Shown piece by piece: positions 1 to 6,333 of a DNA stretch of 8,691 bases. Made by a program: the position numbers and the translations under genes. The notes under the pieces were generated by a model, which searched no databases, had not been told where the DNA came from, and saw only the letters and a program-made list of their open reading frames with translations. Numbering within the stretch: the stretch's first letter is position 1; each line of letters begins with the position of its first letter. This stretch comes from Ramlibacter sp. (lineage in GTDB: Bacteria > Pseudomonadota > Gammaproteobacteria > Burkholderiales > Burkholderiaceae_C): contig JAMPXR010000088.1 in NCBI GenBank assembly GCA_023701085.1, forward strand, positions 1-8,691, given 5' to 3'.

Positions 1-416
1 GCGGCCACCGCCTGCGCGGTGCGCTCGAGGTTGGCCTCCAGCGCGTCCAGTTCCGCCGGCTGGATGCGCTCGGCCGCCAGTTGCGCGCACAGCGGCTCCA
101 GCGTCGAGGCCAGCTCCCAGACATCGCGATAGGTGACCTGGTGCATGCGCAGCGCACGCTCGGCGGTGCCGGCGAGGTCGTGGTGGCTGGGCACCTTGAC
201 CACCAGTTTCTTGCCGTCGCGCTGCACCAGGCCGTCCTGCTCCAGGTGGCGCAGGCCCTCGCGCACGGTGGAGCGGTGCACGCCGAAGCGCTCGGCCAGT
301 TCCGACTCGATCGGCAGTGCCGCGCCCGGCTGGATCTCGCCGTGCACGATCAGCCGGCGCAGCTCGCCGCTGACCGCCCGGTAGGCCGGCAGGAGCTGGA
401 GTTTCTCGATCTTCAT
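1..416 (-). CDS. FadR-subfamily GntR transcriptional regulator (C-terminus cut off by window edge)
   Basis: The visible 138 codons, starting MKIEKLQLLPAYRAV, hold a winged helix-turn-helix at about residues 10-75. The helix-turn-helix is seen in ESELAERFGVHRSTVREGL and is followed by the wing GLVQRDGKKLVV. From about residue 90 (ALRMHQVTYRDVWELASTLEP) the start of an all-helical FCD effector domain is visible; such domains usually bind carboxylic acids. The remaining 90 or so residues lie beyond position 1. The start codon follows the Bug gene by 64 nt on the same strand and has no clear Shine-Dalgarno sequence. A very weak -10-like TACACT (443-448) might give it its own promoter, but co-transcription with the upstream operon is equally possible. 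FadR-type GntR proteins usually bind TNGTNNNACNA palindromes, and one such site lies in front of the operon's first gene (4338-4350), so this is inferred to be the local, ligand-responsive repressor. Confidence 0.9.
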   Translation of the reverse strand, partial: MKIEKLQLLPAYRAVSGELRRLIVHGEIQPGAALPIESELAERFGVHRSTVREGLRHLEQDGLVQRDGKKLVVKVPSHHDLAGTAERALRMHQVTYRDVWELASTLEPLCAQLAAERIQPAELDALEANLERTAQAVA

Positions 417-480
417 CGGGGCGCGTGGGCAAGGACCAAACGAGTGTAGTGCCCCCGCGCCGCCGACCGGATGGCGCGCC

Positions 481-1455
481 TCATTCGGCGATGTAGCCGG
501 AAGCCTTGATCACCGGCCCCCAGAACTTCGCGGCGCTGGCCTGGCGCCGGGCCAGTTCCTCGGGTCCCTGGCCGACCGGCTGGTAGCCCATGGTGAACAG
601 CTTCTCGCGCACGTCGGCCTGGGCCAGCGCCTTGGCGACGGCCTGGTGCCAGGCGGCGATCGCCGCCGCCGGCGTGCCGCTGGGCGCGTACAGCGCGTTG
701 TGGCCCATGCCGCTGACGGCCGGCAGGCCCAGCTCGGCGAAGGTGGGCACGTCGGGCGCCTGCGGAATCCGCTTGTCGGAGGAAACGGCCAGCATGCGGA
801 TCTTGCCGCCCCTGTGGTTTTCCACCTGGCTGCTGGTGACGTCGATGCCTGCGCTGACCTGCCCGCCCATCAGCGCCAGGTTGATCGGTGCACTGCCCTG
901 GAACGGAACGGTCTGCATGGGCACGCCGATGGCGTTGCCCAGCATCAACCCGAAGAAGTGGTGCGGCGCGCCCATCGCCGGCACGCCGTAGCTGGCCTTG
1001 GCGGGATTCTTCTTTGCCCATTCGACGTATTCGGCCCAGTGGTTCACCTTGGGATCGGCGCCGGTGGCGAAGCCGAAGGCAAACTCGGCCACCGTGGTGA
1101 TGGGCGCCAGGTCCTTGTCGGCGTCGTAGCTCAGTTTGCGGAAGGTGTAGGGATACATCGAAACCAGCGCGTCCGGACCCAGCATCACCACGCTGCCGTC
1201 GGCTGGCGCCTTTTTCAGGTGGTCGACCGCGATGCGGCCGCCGGCGCCCGGCTTGTTGTCGACGATGATGTTGCGGTTCAGTTCGGTCTTGAGCTTTTCC
1301 GCGAGGATGCGCGCGATGGCGTCGAACGAGCCGCCGGCCGGGAAACCCACCAGGATGCGGGCGGTGTTGTCCTGCGCGGCGGCGGCCATCGAGGCGGCCG
1401 CGAGCAGGGCGGCCAGCGTGCGGCCGGCGAAGCGGCGGCGGTTGAGGGTTGTCAT
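481..1455 (-). CDS. Bug/TctC-family periplasmic solute-binding protein
   Basis: This 324-residue protein has the usual Bug-family length. An N-terminal signal contains NRRRF (residues 5-9), a hydrophobic Ala/Leu stretch and a likely cleavage after A27 (AAAA-QDN). The RRxF core resembles a Tat signal, though Sec export is possible. Family hallmarks follow: GFPAGGSFDAIARILAEKL (37-55), which forms the first carboxylate-binding loop; the VDNKPGAGG loop (65-73); and DLAPIT (115-120). Bug proteins bind mono- and dicarboxylates or aromatic acids, sometimes with TctA/TctB membrane partners. No TctA or TctB is visible here, so it is an orphan binding protein, as is common in Burkholderiales. Its ATG overlaps the synthetase stop codon (ATGA). 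An AAGGAG Shine-Dalgarno sequence sits 5 nt upstream, which strongly supports this start. It is probably the scavenging component for the substrate of the neighbouring enzymes; the ligand is unknown. Confidence 0.93.
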   Translation of the reverse strand: MTTLNRRRFAGRTLAALLAAASMAAAAQDNTARILVGFPAGGSFDAIARILAEKLKTELNRNIIVDNKPGAGGRIAVDHLKKAPADGSVVMLGPDALVSMYPYTFRKLSYDADKDLAPITTVAEFAFGFATGADPKVNHWAEYVEWAKKNPAKASYGVPAMGAPHHFFGLMLGNAIGVPMQTVPFQGSAPINLALMGGQVSAGIDVTSSQVENHRGGKIRMLAVSSDKRIPQAPDVPTFAELGLPAVSGMGHNALYAPSGTPAAAIAAWHQAVAKALAQADVREKLFTMGYQPVGQGPEELARRQASAAKFWGPVIKASGYIAE

Positions 1456-3215
1456 GGTGTCTCCTTTTTTTGCGGTTGGGGAATGGAAGCTGATGCGCGC
1501 GGCGCCGCATCGAGTTCGTCCTGGCGCGCCTGCAGTTCGCGCCACATGACCTTGCCCGAGGCGCTGCGTGGCAGCGCCTGCGCGAATTCGATCTCCCGGG
1601 GGTACTTGAAGGCCGCCATCTGGCCGCGCGCCCATTCGACGAGGGCCTGCTCGGTCAGCGGCTCGGCCAGGCCCTGGCGCGGCACCACCACGGCCTTGAC
1701 CGTCTCGCCGCGGTACGGGTGGCGGCGCGCGATGACGCAGGCTTCCTGCACGCCCGGATGGTGGGGCAGCAGCGCCTCCACTTCGGCGGGCCAGACCTTG
1801 AAGCCGCTGGCATTGATCATGCGCTTGAGGCGGTCCGCCAGGTGGTAGTAGCCGTCCGGGTCCACCCGGCCGAGGTCGCCGGTGCGCAGGAAGCGCCGGC
1901 CGTCCAGCTCGATGAAGGCGGCCGCAGTGGCCTCGGGCTGGCGCCAGTAGCCACGGAACACTTGCGGGCCGCTCACGACGATTTCGCCGACCTCGCCGGC
2001 TGGCAGCGGCCGCAGCGTGTCCGGATCGACCACCCGCGCCTCGGTGCCGACATAGGGAATGCCCAGGCACTGGCGGCGCGCCGCGTGGCGCGGGTTGATG
2101 TGGGTGGGCGCCGCCGTCTCGGTCAGGCCGTAGCCTTCGACGTAGGTCAGGCCGAACTCCTCGTGCAAGCGCGTGGCCACGGCTTCGGGCATGGCCGCAC
2201 CGCCGCCGCCGATGTAGCGCAGGCTGGCCAGCGCCTGCCGGTCGACGTCCGGCGCCGCCAGCAGGTCGATCACCATGGTCGGGATGTTCGCCCAGTGCGT
2301 GACCCGCTGCCGCGCGATGGCGCGGGCGGCCTGCTGACGGTCCCAGCGCGGCAGCAGCACCAGCTTGCAGTGCAGGTGGATGGCGGCCAGCAGCCCCATC
2401 ACCAGGCCGGTGATGTGGAACATGGGCACCACCACCAACGCCACGTCGCCGGGACGCTGGTCCATCCAGCCGCCCGAGGCCAGCGCGTTGTGCAGCAGCG
2501 TCGCATGGGTATGGCAGCAGCCCTTGGGCAGGCCGGTGGTGCCGCTGGTGTAGGGCAACAGGACGAGGTCGCCGGCGCGCGCCGACAGCGGCCGCGGGGC
2601 GGGCGCCTGCGCGACCAGGGCGGATTCGTCGTGCACCTGGCCGTGCGCGAGCCGTGGCAGCGGGTGGCGTGCCTGCAGCCAGGACTGCCAGGCCGGCGGC
2701 CAATGTGCGGCGCCGCCGCCCTCCTGCGGCAGGGCGTCGGCCAGCTGGAACACCACCAGGTGCGCCAGGCCCTCGGGCCCCAGCGAGTCGCTGGCACGGG
2801 CCAGTTCCGCCGCGATGTCGCCCGCGGCGAGCGCCACCTTGGCGCCGGCGTCGGCGATGTAGTGGCTCAGTTCGCCGGCCTTGTTCATGGGGTTGAGCGG
2901 CACCGCCACCGCGCCGCAGCGGACCGCCGCGTGCAGGCCGAAGACGAACTGCGGGCAGTTCTGCGAGAACAGCAGGACGCGATCGCCGGGGGCGACGCCC
3001 AGCGCCTGCAGCGCGCCGGCCAGTCGCTCGGCCGACTGCACCAGTTCGCGCCAGCTGTAGCCGCGTCCCAGGAAGTCCAGGCCGATGGCGTCGGGCTCGG
3101 CGGCTGCGCGTGCGGCGAAGCCCTCCCAGAGCGTGCGCTCGCCCGGATCGAACTGCAAGGGCACGCCGGGCGGCCAGGCGCGGCGATGGGCGTGCGGATC
3201 GGCGGGAGTCGTCAT
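1452..3215 (-). CDS. Acyl-CoA synthetase / carboxylic acid-CoA ligase (ANL superfamily)
   Basis: The 587-residue protein is a complete class I adenylate-forming enzyme: carboxylate + ATP + CoA gives acyl-CoA + AMP + PPi, in the cytoplasm. The core motifs are intact: the P-loop YTSGTTGLPKG (222-232), GYGLTET (361-367), TGD with the ribose-binding D447 (445-447), the hinge and CoA region DRLKRMINASGFK (461-473) and the C-terminal SASGK whose K555 is the expected catalytic lysine. Length and motifs fit medium/long-chain fatty acid or aryl acid ligases; specificity cannot be read. The start ATG has GAGAGGG five nt upstream and lies 10 nt after the kinase stop. The stop overlaps the Bug start by 4 nt, so the two are probably translationally coupled. 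The last 25 or so residues after the A10 lysine are a low-complexity tail whose final codons double as the Bug Shine-Dalgarno and contain an A7 run. It likely activates the acid captured by the Bug protein. Confidence 0.94.
   Translation of the reverse strand: MTTPADPHAHRRAWPPGVPLQFDPGERTLWEGFAARAAAEPDAIGLDFLGRGYSWRELVQSAERLAGALQALGVAPGDRVLLFSQNCPQFVFGLHAAVRCGAVAVPLNPMNKAGELSHYIADAGAKVALAAGDIAAELARASDSLGPEGLAHLVVFQLADALPQEGGGAAHWPPAWQSWLQARHPLPRLAHGQVHDESALVAQAPAPRPLSARAGDLVLLPYTSGTTGLPKGCCHTHATLLHNALASGGWMDQRPGDVALVVVPMFHITGLVMGLLAAIHLHCKLVLLPRWDRQQAARAIARQRVTHWANIPTMVIDLLAAPDVDRQALASLRYIGGGGAAMPEAVATRLHEEFGLTYVEGYGLTETAAPTHINPRHAARRQCLGIPYVGTEARVVDPDTLRPLPAGEVGEIVVSGPQVFRGYWRQPEATAAAFIELDGRRFLRTGDLGRVDPDGYYHLADRLKRMINASGFKVWPAEVEALLPHHPGVQEACVIARRHPYRGETVKAVVVPRQGLAEPLTEQALVEWARGQMAAFKYPREIEFAQALPRSASGKVMWRELQARQDELDAAPRASASIPQPQKKETP
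1461..1466 (-). promoter_or_regulatory. Shine-Dalgarno of the Bug gene inside the synthetase C-terminus
   Basis: On the minus strand AAGGAG lies 5 nt before the Bug ATG at 1455. It is made from the Lys-Glu codons AAG GAG near the synthetase C-terminus. It fixes the Bug start and supports coupled translation. Confidence 0.8.
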
Positions 3216-3225
3216 GAATTCCCTC

Positions 3226-4329
3226 TCAGCTGCGCGGCACCGGGATGCGGCCCTGGGCGATCGCCCAGCCGGTGTTCGCCACCGGCTCGGCCCAGCGCGC
3301 GATCTCCGCCGCCTGGGGATGGGCCGCCGTGCCGGCGCGGGCGCGTGCGCCTATGCCGGCCAGGATCGCGCCGATGCGAAACAGGCTGCAGGCCAGGTAA
3401 AACGGCCAGTGGGCGAGCACCTCACTGGCGTCGCGCCCCGTGTGACCGCAGTAGCGTTCGACATAGGCGCGTTGGCCCGGCAGGCCCAGGGACAGCGGTT
3501 CGCGCTCGCCGACGCCGCGCAGCAGCCCGGCCGGCAGGTGCCAGGCCGTGCAGTGGTAGGCGAGGTCGCCCAACGGGTGGCCGAGGGTGGAGAGCTCCCA
3601 GTCCAGCACGGCGCGCAGCTTCGGCTGCACGGGATCGAAGATCAGGTTCTCCAGCCGGTAGTCGCCGTGGGTGAGGCAGGTGTGCACCGGCTCCTCGGCG
3701 CCGGGCGGGACATGCTGCGCCAGCCACTGCGCGAGCCGCTCCATCGCCGGGATCGGGCCCATCTCGCGCGCGCTGGCCGCGTACTGTTCGCCCCAGCGGC
3801 GCAGTTGTCGGCCGAAGAAGCCGCCGGGACGGCCAAAGCCTTCCAGCCCGGCCGATCGCCAGTCGAATTCGTGCAGGGCGGCGAGCACGCGGTTGGCTTC
3901 CCACAGGCAGGCGGCGCGCTCGGTCAGGGGCAGCTCGGGCAGCCGCAGGTCGCGCAGGATGCGCCCCGGCACGAAGTCCATGAGGTAGAAGGCCGTGCCC
4001 ATCACCGACTCGTCTTCGCACAGCGCATGCACCGCGGGCACGGGGACGTCGCTGTCCCGCAGCGCCCTGAGCACGCGGTACTCGCGCTCGATCGCATGCG
4101 CCGAGGGCGGCAGGGCCGCGGCCGGCGCGGGTCGGGCCCGCAGCACCCAGGCGCGCTCTCCGCTGCGCAATATCCAGGAGGGATTGGACTGCCCGCCGTG
4201 AATGCGCTCCAGCCGCGGCGTCCCATCGTCCAGCGGCAGGCGGCCGGCCAGCCATTCGGTGAGGCGATCCGCCTGCGGCTGCGGGGAGGGGAGGCTGTCG
4301 GCGGGAACGTGGGGGACGCGGGCGCTCAT
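3226..4329 (-). CDS. APH-fold phosphotransferase (ACAD10/11-like, LvaA-like kinase)
   Basis: This 367-residue protein has the aminoglycoside/choline kinase fold of the COG3173 type. Visible are an N-lobe nucleotide loop IHGGQSNPSW (43-52), WVLR (61-64) and an EREYRVLRAL helix (81-90). The catalytic loop HGDYRLEN (221-228) has base D223, and DWELSTLGHPLGDLA (243-257) supplies the metal-binding D243. Bacterial relatives include LvaA, which phosphorylates a 4-hydroxyacyl-CoA in levulinate catabolism, and the kinase domain of mammalian ACAD10/11. Placement directly before an acyl-CoA synthetase favours a hydroxyacyl-CoA or related small-molecule substrate over an antibiotic. No acyl-CoA dehydrogenase partner is in the window. 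It is the first gene of its operon. The ATG has no Shine-Dalgarno and lies only 8 nt from the operator palindrome, so the mRNA may be leaderless. The family call is firm; the substrate is inference. Confidence 0.9.
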   Translation of the reverse strand: MSARVPHVPADSLPSPQPQADRLTEWLAGRLPLDDGTPRLERIHGGQSNPSWILRSGERAWVLRARPAPAAALPPSAHAIEREYRVLRALRDSDVPVPAVHALCEDESVMGTAFYLMDFVPGRILRDLRLPELPLTERAACLWEANRVLAALHEFDWRSAGLEGFGRPGGFFGRQLRRWGEQYAASAREMGPIPAMERLAQWLAQHVPPGAEEPVHTCLTHGDYRLENLIFDPVQPKLRAVLDWELSTLGHPLGDLAYHCTAWHLPAGLLRGVGEREPLSLGLPGQRAYVERYCGHTGRDASEVLAHWPFYLACSLFRIGAILAGIGARARAGTAAHPQAAEIARWAEPVANTGWAIAQGRIPVPRS

Positions 4330-4334
4330 TTCGC

Positions 4335-4340
4335 ATAATT
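4335..4340 (-). promoter_or_regulatory. Candidate -10 element for the kinase-synthetase-Bug operon
   Basis: On the minus strand AATTAT matches TATAAT at 4 of 6 positions, including the key second A and last T. It stands out in a local AT-rich patch inside GC-rich DNA. It ends 5 nt before the kinase ATG, so a transcript starting at normal distance would be leaderless or nearly so. No good -35 is seen at 16-18 nt. It overlaps the palindrome, consistent with repression by occlusion. Confidence 0.3.
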
Positions 4341-4350
4341 GTCGGACAAT
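4338..4350. promoter_or_regulatory. Perfect 13-bp palindrome matching a FadR-type GntR operator
   Basis: ATTGTCGGACAAT is a perfect inverted repeat around the central G at 4344. It contains TTGTCGGACAA, which fits the FadR-subfamily consensus TNGTNNNACNA exactly. It lies 8 nt upstream of the first gene of an operon that ends with a FadR-type GntR gene. An additional imperfect half-site-like stretch (ATTGGTC at 4357-4363) follows. Binding by the local regulator is inferred. Confidence 0.65.
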
Positions 4351-4545
4351 CCGAAAATTGGTCGATCAGGCAAACCCTTAGTACCGCCCGGCCTGGGCCG
4401 GAGTCACTGCAGAGCTGGCATCGCAGCCATCGACTTGCGCGCCGACGGCTGCGCGGGCATGCGTCCGCTGCGGATCGTGGGTTCAGGGCGAGGCCGGCGG
4501 CCGGGTATCCGTTCTCCGGCTCACGCTCGCGCGGAACCGGCCAGG

Positions 4546-4577
4546 AAAAGCGCGCGCCTCGTCCGCAGGCGAGCGCC
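4546..4577 (-). terminator. Candidate Rho-independent terminator of the thi operon
   Basis: Read on the minus strand, two five-base arms (GGCGC then CGCCT) pair with AGGCG and GCGCT around a 7-nt loop. There is a single T/C mismatch between the two helices and one closing G-U pair. The stem is followed at once by a short U run (TTT). It lies about 140 nt after the thiDE stop and before the kinase promoter. The U tract is short, so Rho-dependent termination elsewhere is possible. Confidence 0.4.
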
Positions 4578-4661
4578 TTGTCGCAATGATGTCCAGGCCA
4601 GCGCGAATGGAGCCTGCGCCCGGACACCTGACCGCCGGCCTCATCGGCCGTCCCATCGAAC

Positions 4662-4687
4662 AGGGCCGGCATTGAGGGCCGGCATTG
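4662..4687. repeat. Two perfect tandem copies of a 13-bp unit
   Basis: AGGGCCGGCATTG occurs at 4662-4674 and again at 4675-4687 with no mismatch and no spacer. The pair starts about 27 nt downstream of the thiDE stop, in noncoding DNA. Function unknown; it may be a simple slippage duplication. Confidence 0.85.
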
Positions 4688-4714
4688 GCGCACTGGCGGA
4701 CTTCCGCGCGACGC

Positions 4715-6331
4715 TCAACGACGAAGCGTGGATTGCGGCAGTGCCGCGCCGGGGTATGCGCCGGGACTCGCCGCTCGGTCTGTTGCGCGTCGCAGTTCGT
4801 CGATCGCCGCCTCGGGATCGGTGGCAGCAGCGACAGCGCTGATCACCGCCACGCCGGCCGCGCCGCAATCGCGTGCCTGACGCGCCCGTGCCACGTCCAT
4901 GCCGGCGATGGCCACCACCGGCAGCGGCAGCAGGGCGCACCAGTAGGCCAGGTTGCCATCGCCCTGCGGCACCCAGGGCATCTTCTTGGCGCCGGTGGGG
5001 TGGATGGGCCCGCAGGCGATGTAGCTGGGCGAAAGCTGCCAGGCGCGGCAAACTTCCCAGTAGGCGTGGGTGCTGACGCCCAGGCGCAGGCCGGCGCACT
5101 GAATGGCGCGCAGGTCGGCCACGGCCAGGTCCTCCTGGCCCAGGTGCACGCCGTAGGCACCTTCCTCGATGGCCAGGCGCCAGTGGTCGTTGACGAACAG
5201 CTGCGCGCCGGCCGCGCGGGCGGCGGCGACGCTGGCGCGCACCTGCTCGCGCAGATTGGGTTGCAGCGGGTCCTTGATGCGCAGCTGCACGGTGCGCACA
5301 CCGGCGGAAAGAACACGCTGGACCCAGCCGACGCTGTCGACGATGGCGTACAGGCCCAGTTGCGGGTCTTGCAAGGGTGCGAAGGCCGCCACGTCGGCTA
5401 CGCCCGGAATGCTCAAGCCCGGCAGGTTCTGGTGCCGCAGGGCAAAGCCCGTCTGCGGCCGCACCGGCCCCGCGCCGGCGCCGGCCGCATGGCCGTGGCG
5501 CAAGGCCTCGGTGGTGGCCATCTTGGCCAGGATGGCGGCCTCCACCTCGACGAAGCCCAGCGCCATGGCGGCGGCGGCGCTGCTGGCGTAGGTGCAGCCG
5601 GTGCCGTGGTGATGCGGCGTGGCCACGCGCGGCAGGCGCAGCCAGCCGCTGGCCTGCGGCGTGGCCACGTAGTCTTCGCTCGTTTCACCATTCCCGCCGC
5701 CGACGGGCCGCCCCAAGGCGGCGGACGGCCCCCCTGGGGGGCAGGGAGGACACGAAGTGCCGACCGTGGGGGGCATTTCGTCGCCGCCGGTGATGACCAC
5801 CGAGGCGCAGCCGCATTCCTGCAATGCACGAGCGGCCTGCTCCACCTCGGCACGGCTGCGCAGCGGCGGCAGGCCCAGCAGGGCGGCCGCCTCGGCGCGG
5901 TTGGGCGTGAGCAGGGTGGTGCGCGGCAGCAGCTCGGCGCGGTAGCCGGCCAGCAGGGCTTCGTCGGCGAAGGCGCTGCCGGTGCTGGCGCGCAGCACCG
6001 GGTCCACCACCAGCGGCAGCTTCGGATCGGTCTGGCGCAGCCGGTCGACCCAGCCGGCCAGCACCTGCAGGTTGCCCGCGTTGCCCAGCATGCCGGCCTT
6101 GACGGCGGCCGGCGGCAGGTCCTGCGCCAGCGCGGCCAGCTGCGCGTCCAGCATGCGCTGCGACACCGCTTCGATCGCCGGCACCGCCACCGAGTTCTGC
6201 GCGGTGACGGCGGCCAGCGCCGTGCAGCCGTGCACGCCGAAGGCATCGAAGGCGCGCAGGTCGGCCTGGATACCCGCGCCGCCGCCGCTGTCGGAGCCGG
6301 CCACGCTCCAGACGATGGGAGGCCGCGCCAT
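4715..6331 (-). CDS. thiDE: Bifunctional HMP/HMP-P kinase and thiamine-phosphate synthase (ThiD-ThiE fusion)
   Basis: The fusion has 538 residues from ATG 6331. The alternative GTG at 6337 adds two residues and overlaps thiG by 4 nt. The ThiD half (1-300) phosphorylates HMP to HMP-P and HMP-PP. It shows GSDSGGG (12-18), VVDPV (108-112), TPNRAEA (142-148) and the anion-hole GTGC (243-246) with C246. The ThiE half (from about 325) couples HMP-PP to thiazole phosphate: LYAIVD, QLRIKD (349-354), FVNDHW (379-384), HLGQED (396-401), GPIHPT (441-446) and AIAGMD (474-479). Two oddities stand out. Residues 186-219 form a Pro/Gly-rich block in the ThiD lid region, encoded by hairpin-rich repeat-like DNA. 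The ThiE phosphate loop reads PTGAK, where E. coli has PTQTK. It is the last gene of the thi operon, so the fusion would keep the kinase and synthase in a 1:1 ratio. There is no Shine-Dalgarno; translation is probably coupled to thiG. Confidence 0.95.
   Translation of the reverse strand: MARPPIVWSVAGSDSGGGAGIQADLRAFDAFGVHGCTALAAVTAQNSVAVPAIEAVSQRMLDAQLAALAQDLPPAAVKAGMLGNAGNLQVLAGWVDRLRQTDPKLPLVVDPVLRASTGSAFADEALLAGYRAELLPRTTLLTPNRAEAAALLGLPPLRSRAEVEQAARALQECGCASVVITGGDEMPPTVGTSCPPCPPGGPSAALGRPVGGGNGETSEDYVATPQASGWLRLPRVATPHHHGTGCTYASSAAAAMALGFVEVEAAILAKMATTEALRHGHAAGAGAGPVRPQTGFALRHQNLPGLSIPGVADVAAFAPLQDPQLGLYAIVDSVGWVQRVLSAGVRTVQLRIKDPLQPNLREQVRASVAAARAAGAQLFVNDHWRLAIEEGAYGVHLGQEDLAVADLRAIQCAGLRLGVSTHAYWEVCRAWQLSPSYIACGPIHPTGAKKMPWVPQGDGNLAYWCALLPLPVVAIAGMDVARARQARDCGAAGVAVISAVAAATDPEAAIDELRRATDRAASPGAYPGAALPQSTLRR
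5681..5775. repeat. Hairpin-rich dispersed-repeat-like element embedded in frame in thiD
   Basis: This stretch holds two adjacent inverted repeats: GCCGCC-CCAA-GGCGGC (5707-5722) and GCCCCCC-T-GGGGGGC (5728-5742). They are followed by GGACACGAAGTGCCGA (5748-5763) and a G run (5767-5773). The arrangement resembles, from memory, a dispersed intergenic repeat common in Comamonadaceae genomes. Here it is translated as part of ThiD into a Pro/Gly/Ser-rich segment and keeps the frame open. No clear target-site duplication is seen. Calling it a mobile or REP-like repeat is inference; the hairpins are read directly. Confidence 0.6.
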
Positions 6332-6333
6332 GC

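Larger units (their letters stand above)
4351..4714. other. Intergenic region between the thi operon and the kinase operon
   Basis: No credible gene is visible in about 360 nt. All six frames that stay open give Arg/Ala/Pro-rich translations typical of GC-rich shadows, without a recognisable domain or ribosome-binding site. It holds the tandem 13-bp repeat next to thiDE (4662-4687) and a candidate terminator (4546-4577). The promoter and operator of the next operon adjoin its left end. Confidence 0.6.

Noticed and set aside
417..480. Terminator or operator between the Bug gene and the GntR gene
   Set aside because: I found no convincing hairpin with a U tract and no TNGTNNNACNA palindrome. 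The -10-like TACACT is too weak to list as a promoter.
481..2703. Long minus-strand frame joining 416 extra residues to the Bug protein
   Set aside because: The upstream part is an out-of-frame shadow of the synthetase. The signal peptide, Shine-Dalgarno and ATGA overlap put the Bug start at 1455.
1719..3674. 651-codon open frame on the plus strand across the synthetase and kinase genes
   Set aside because: It is antisense to two genes with intact catalytic motifs. Its translation is Arg/Gly/His/Gln-rich with no domain, as expected of a GC-rich shadow frame.
3422..4693. 423-codon minus-strand frame spanning the intergenic region and the kinase
   Set aside because: It lies out of frame with the kinase, is Arg/Ala-rich, and runs through the operator and candidate terminator. 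No domain is visible.
4339..4842. Plus-strand open frame starting inside the palindrome
   Set aside because: It has a non-ATG start, no ribosome-binding site and an Arg-rich translation without homology signals, and it runs antisense into thiDE.
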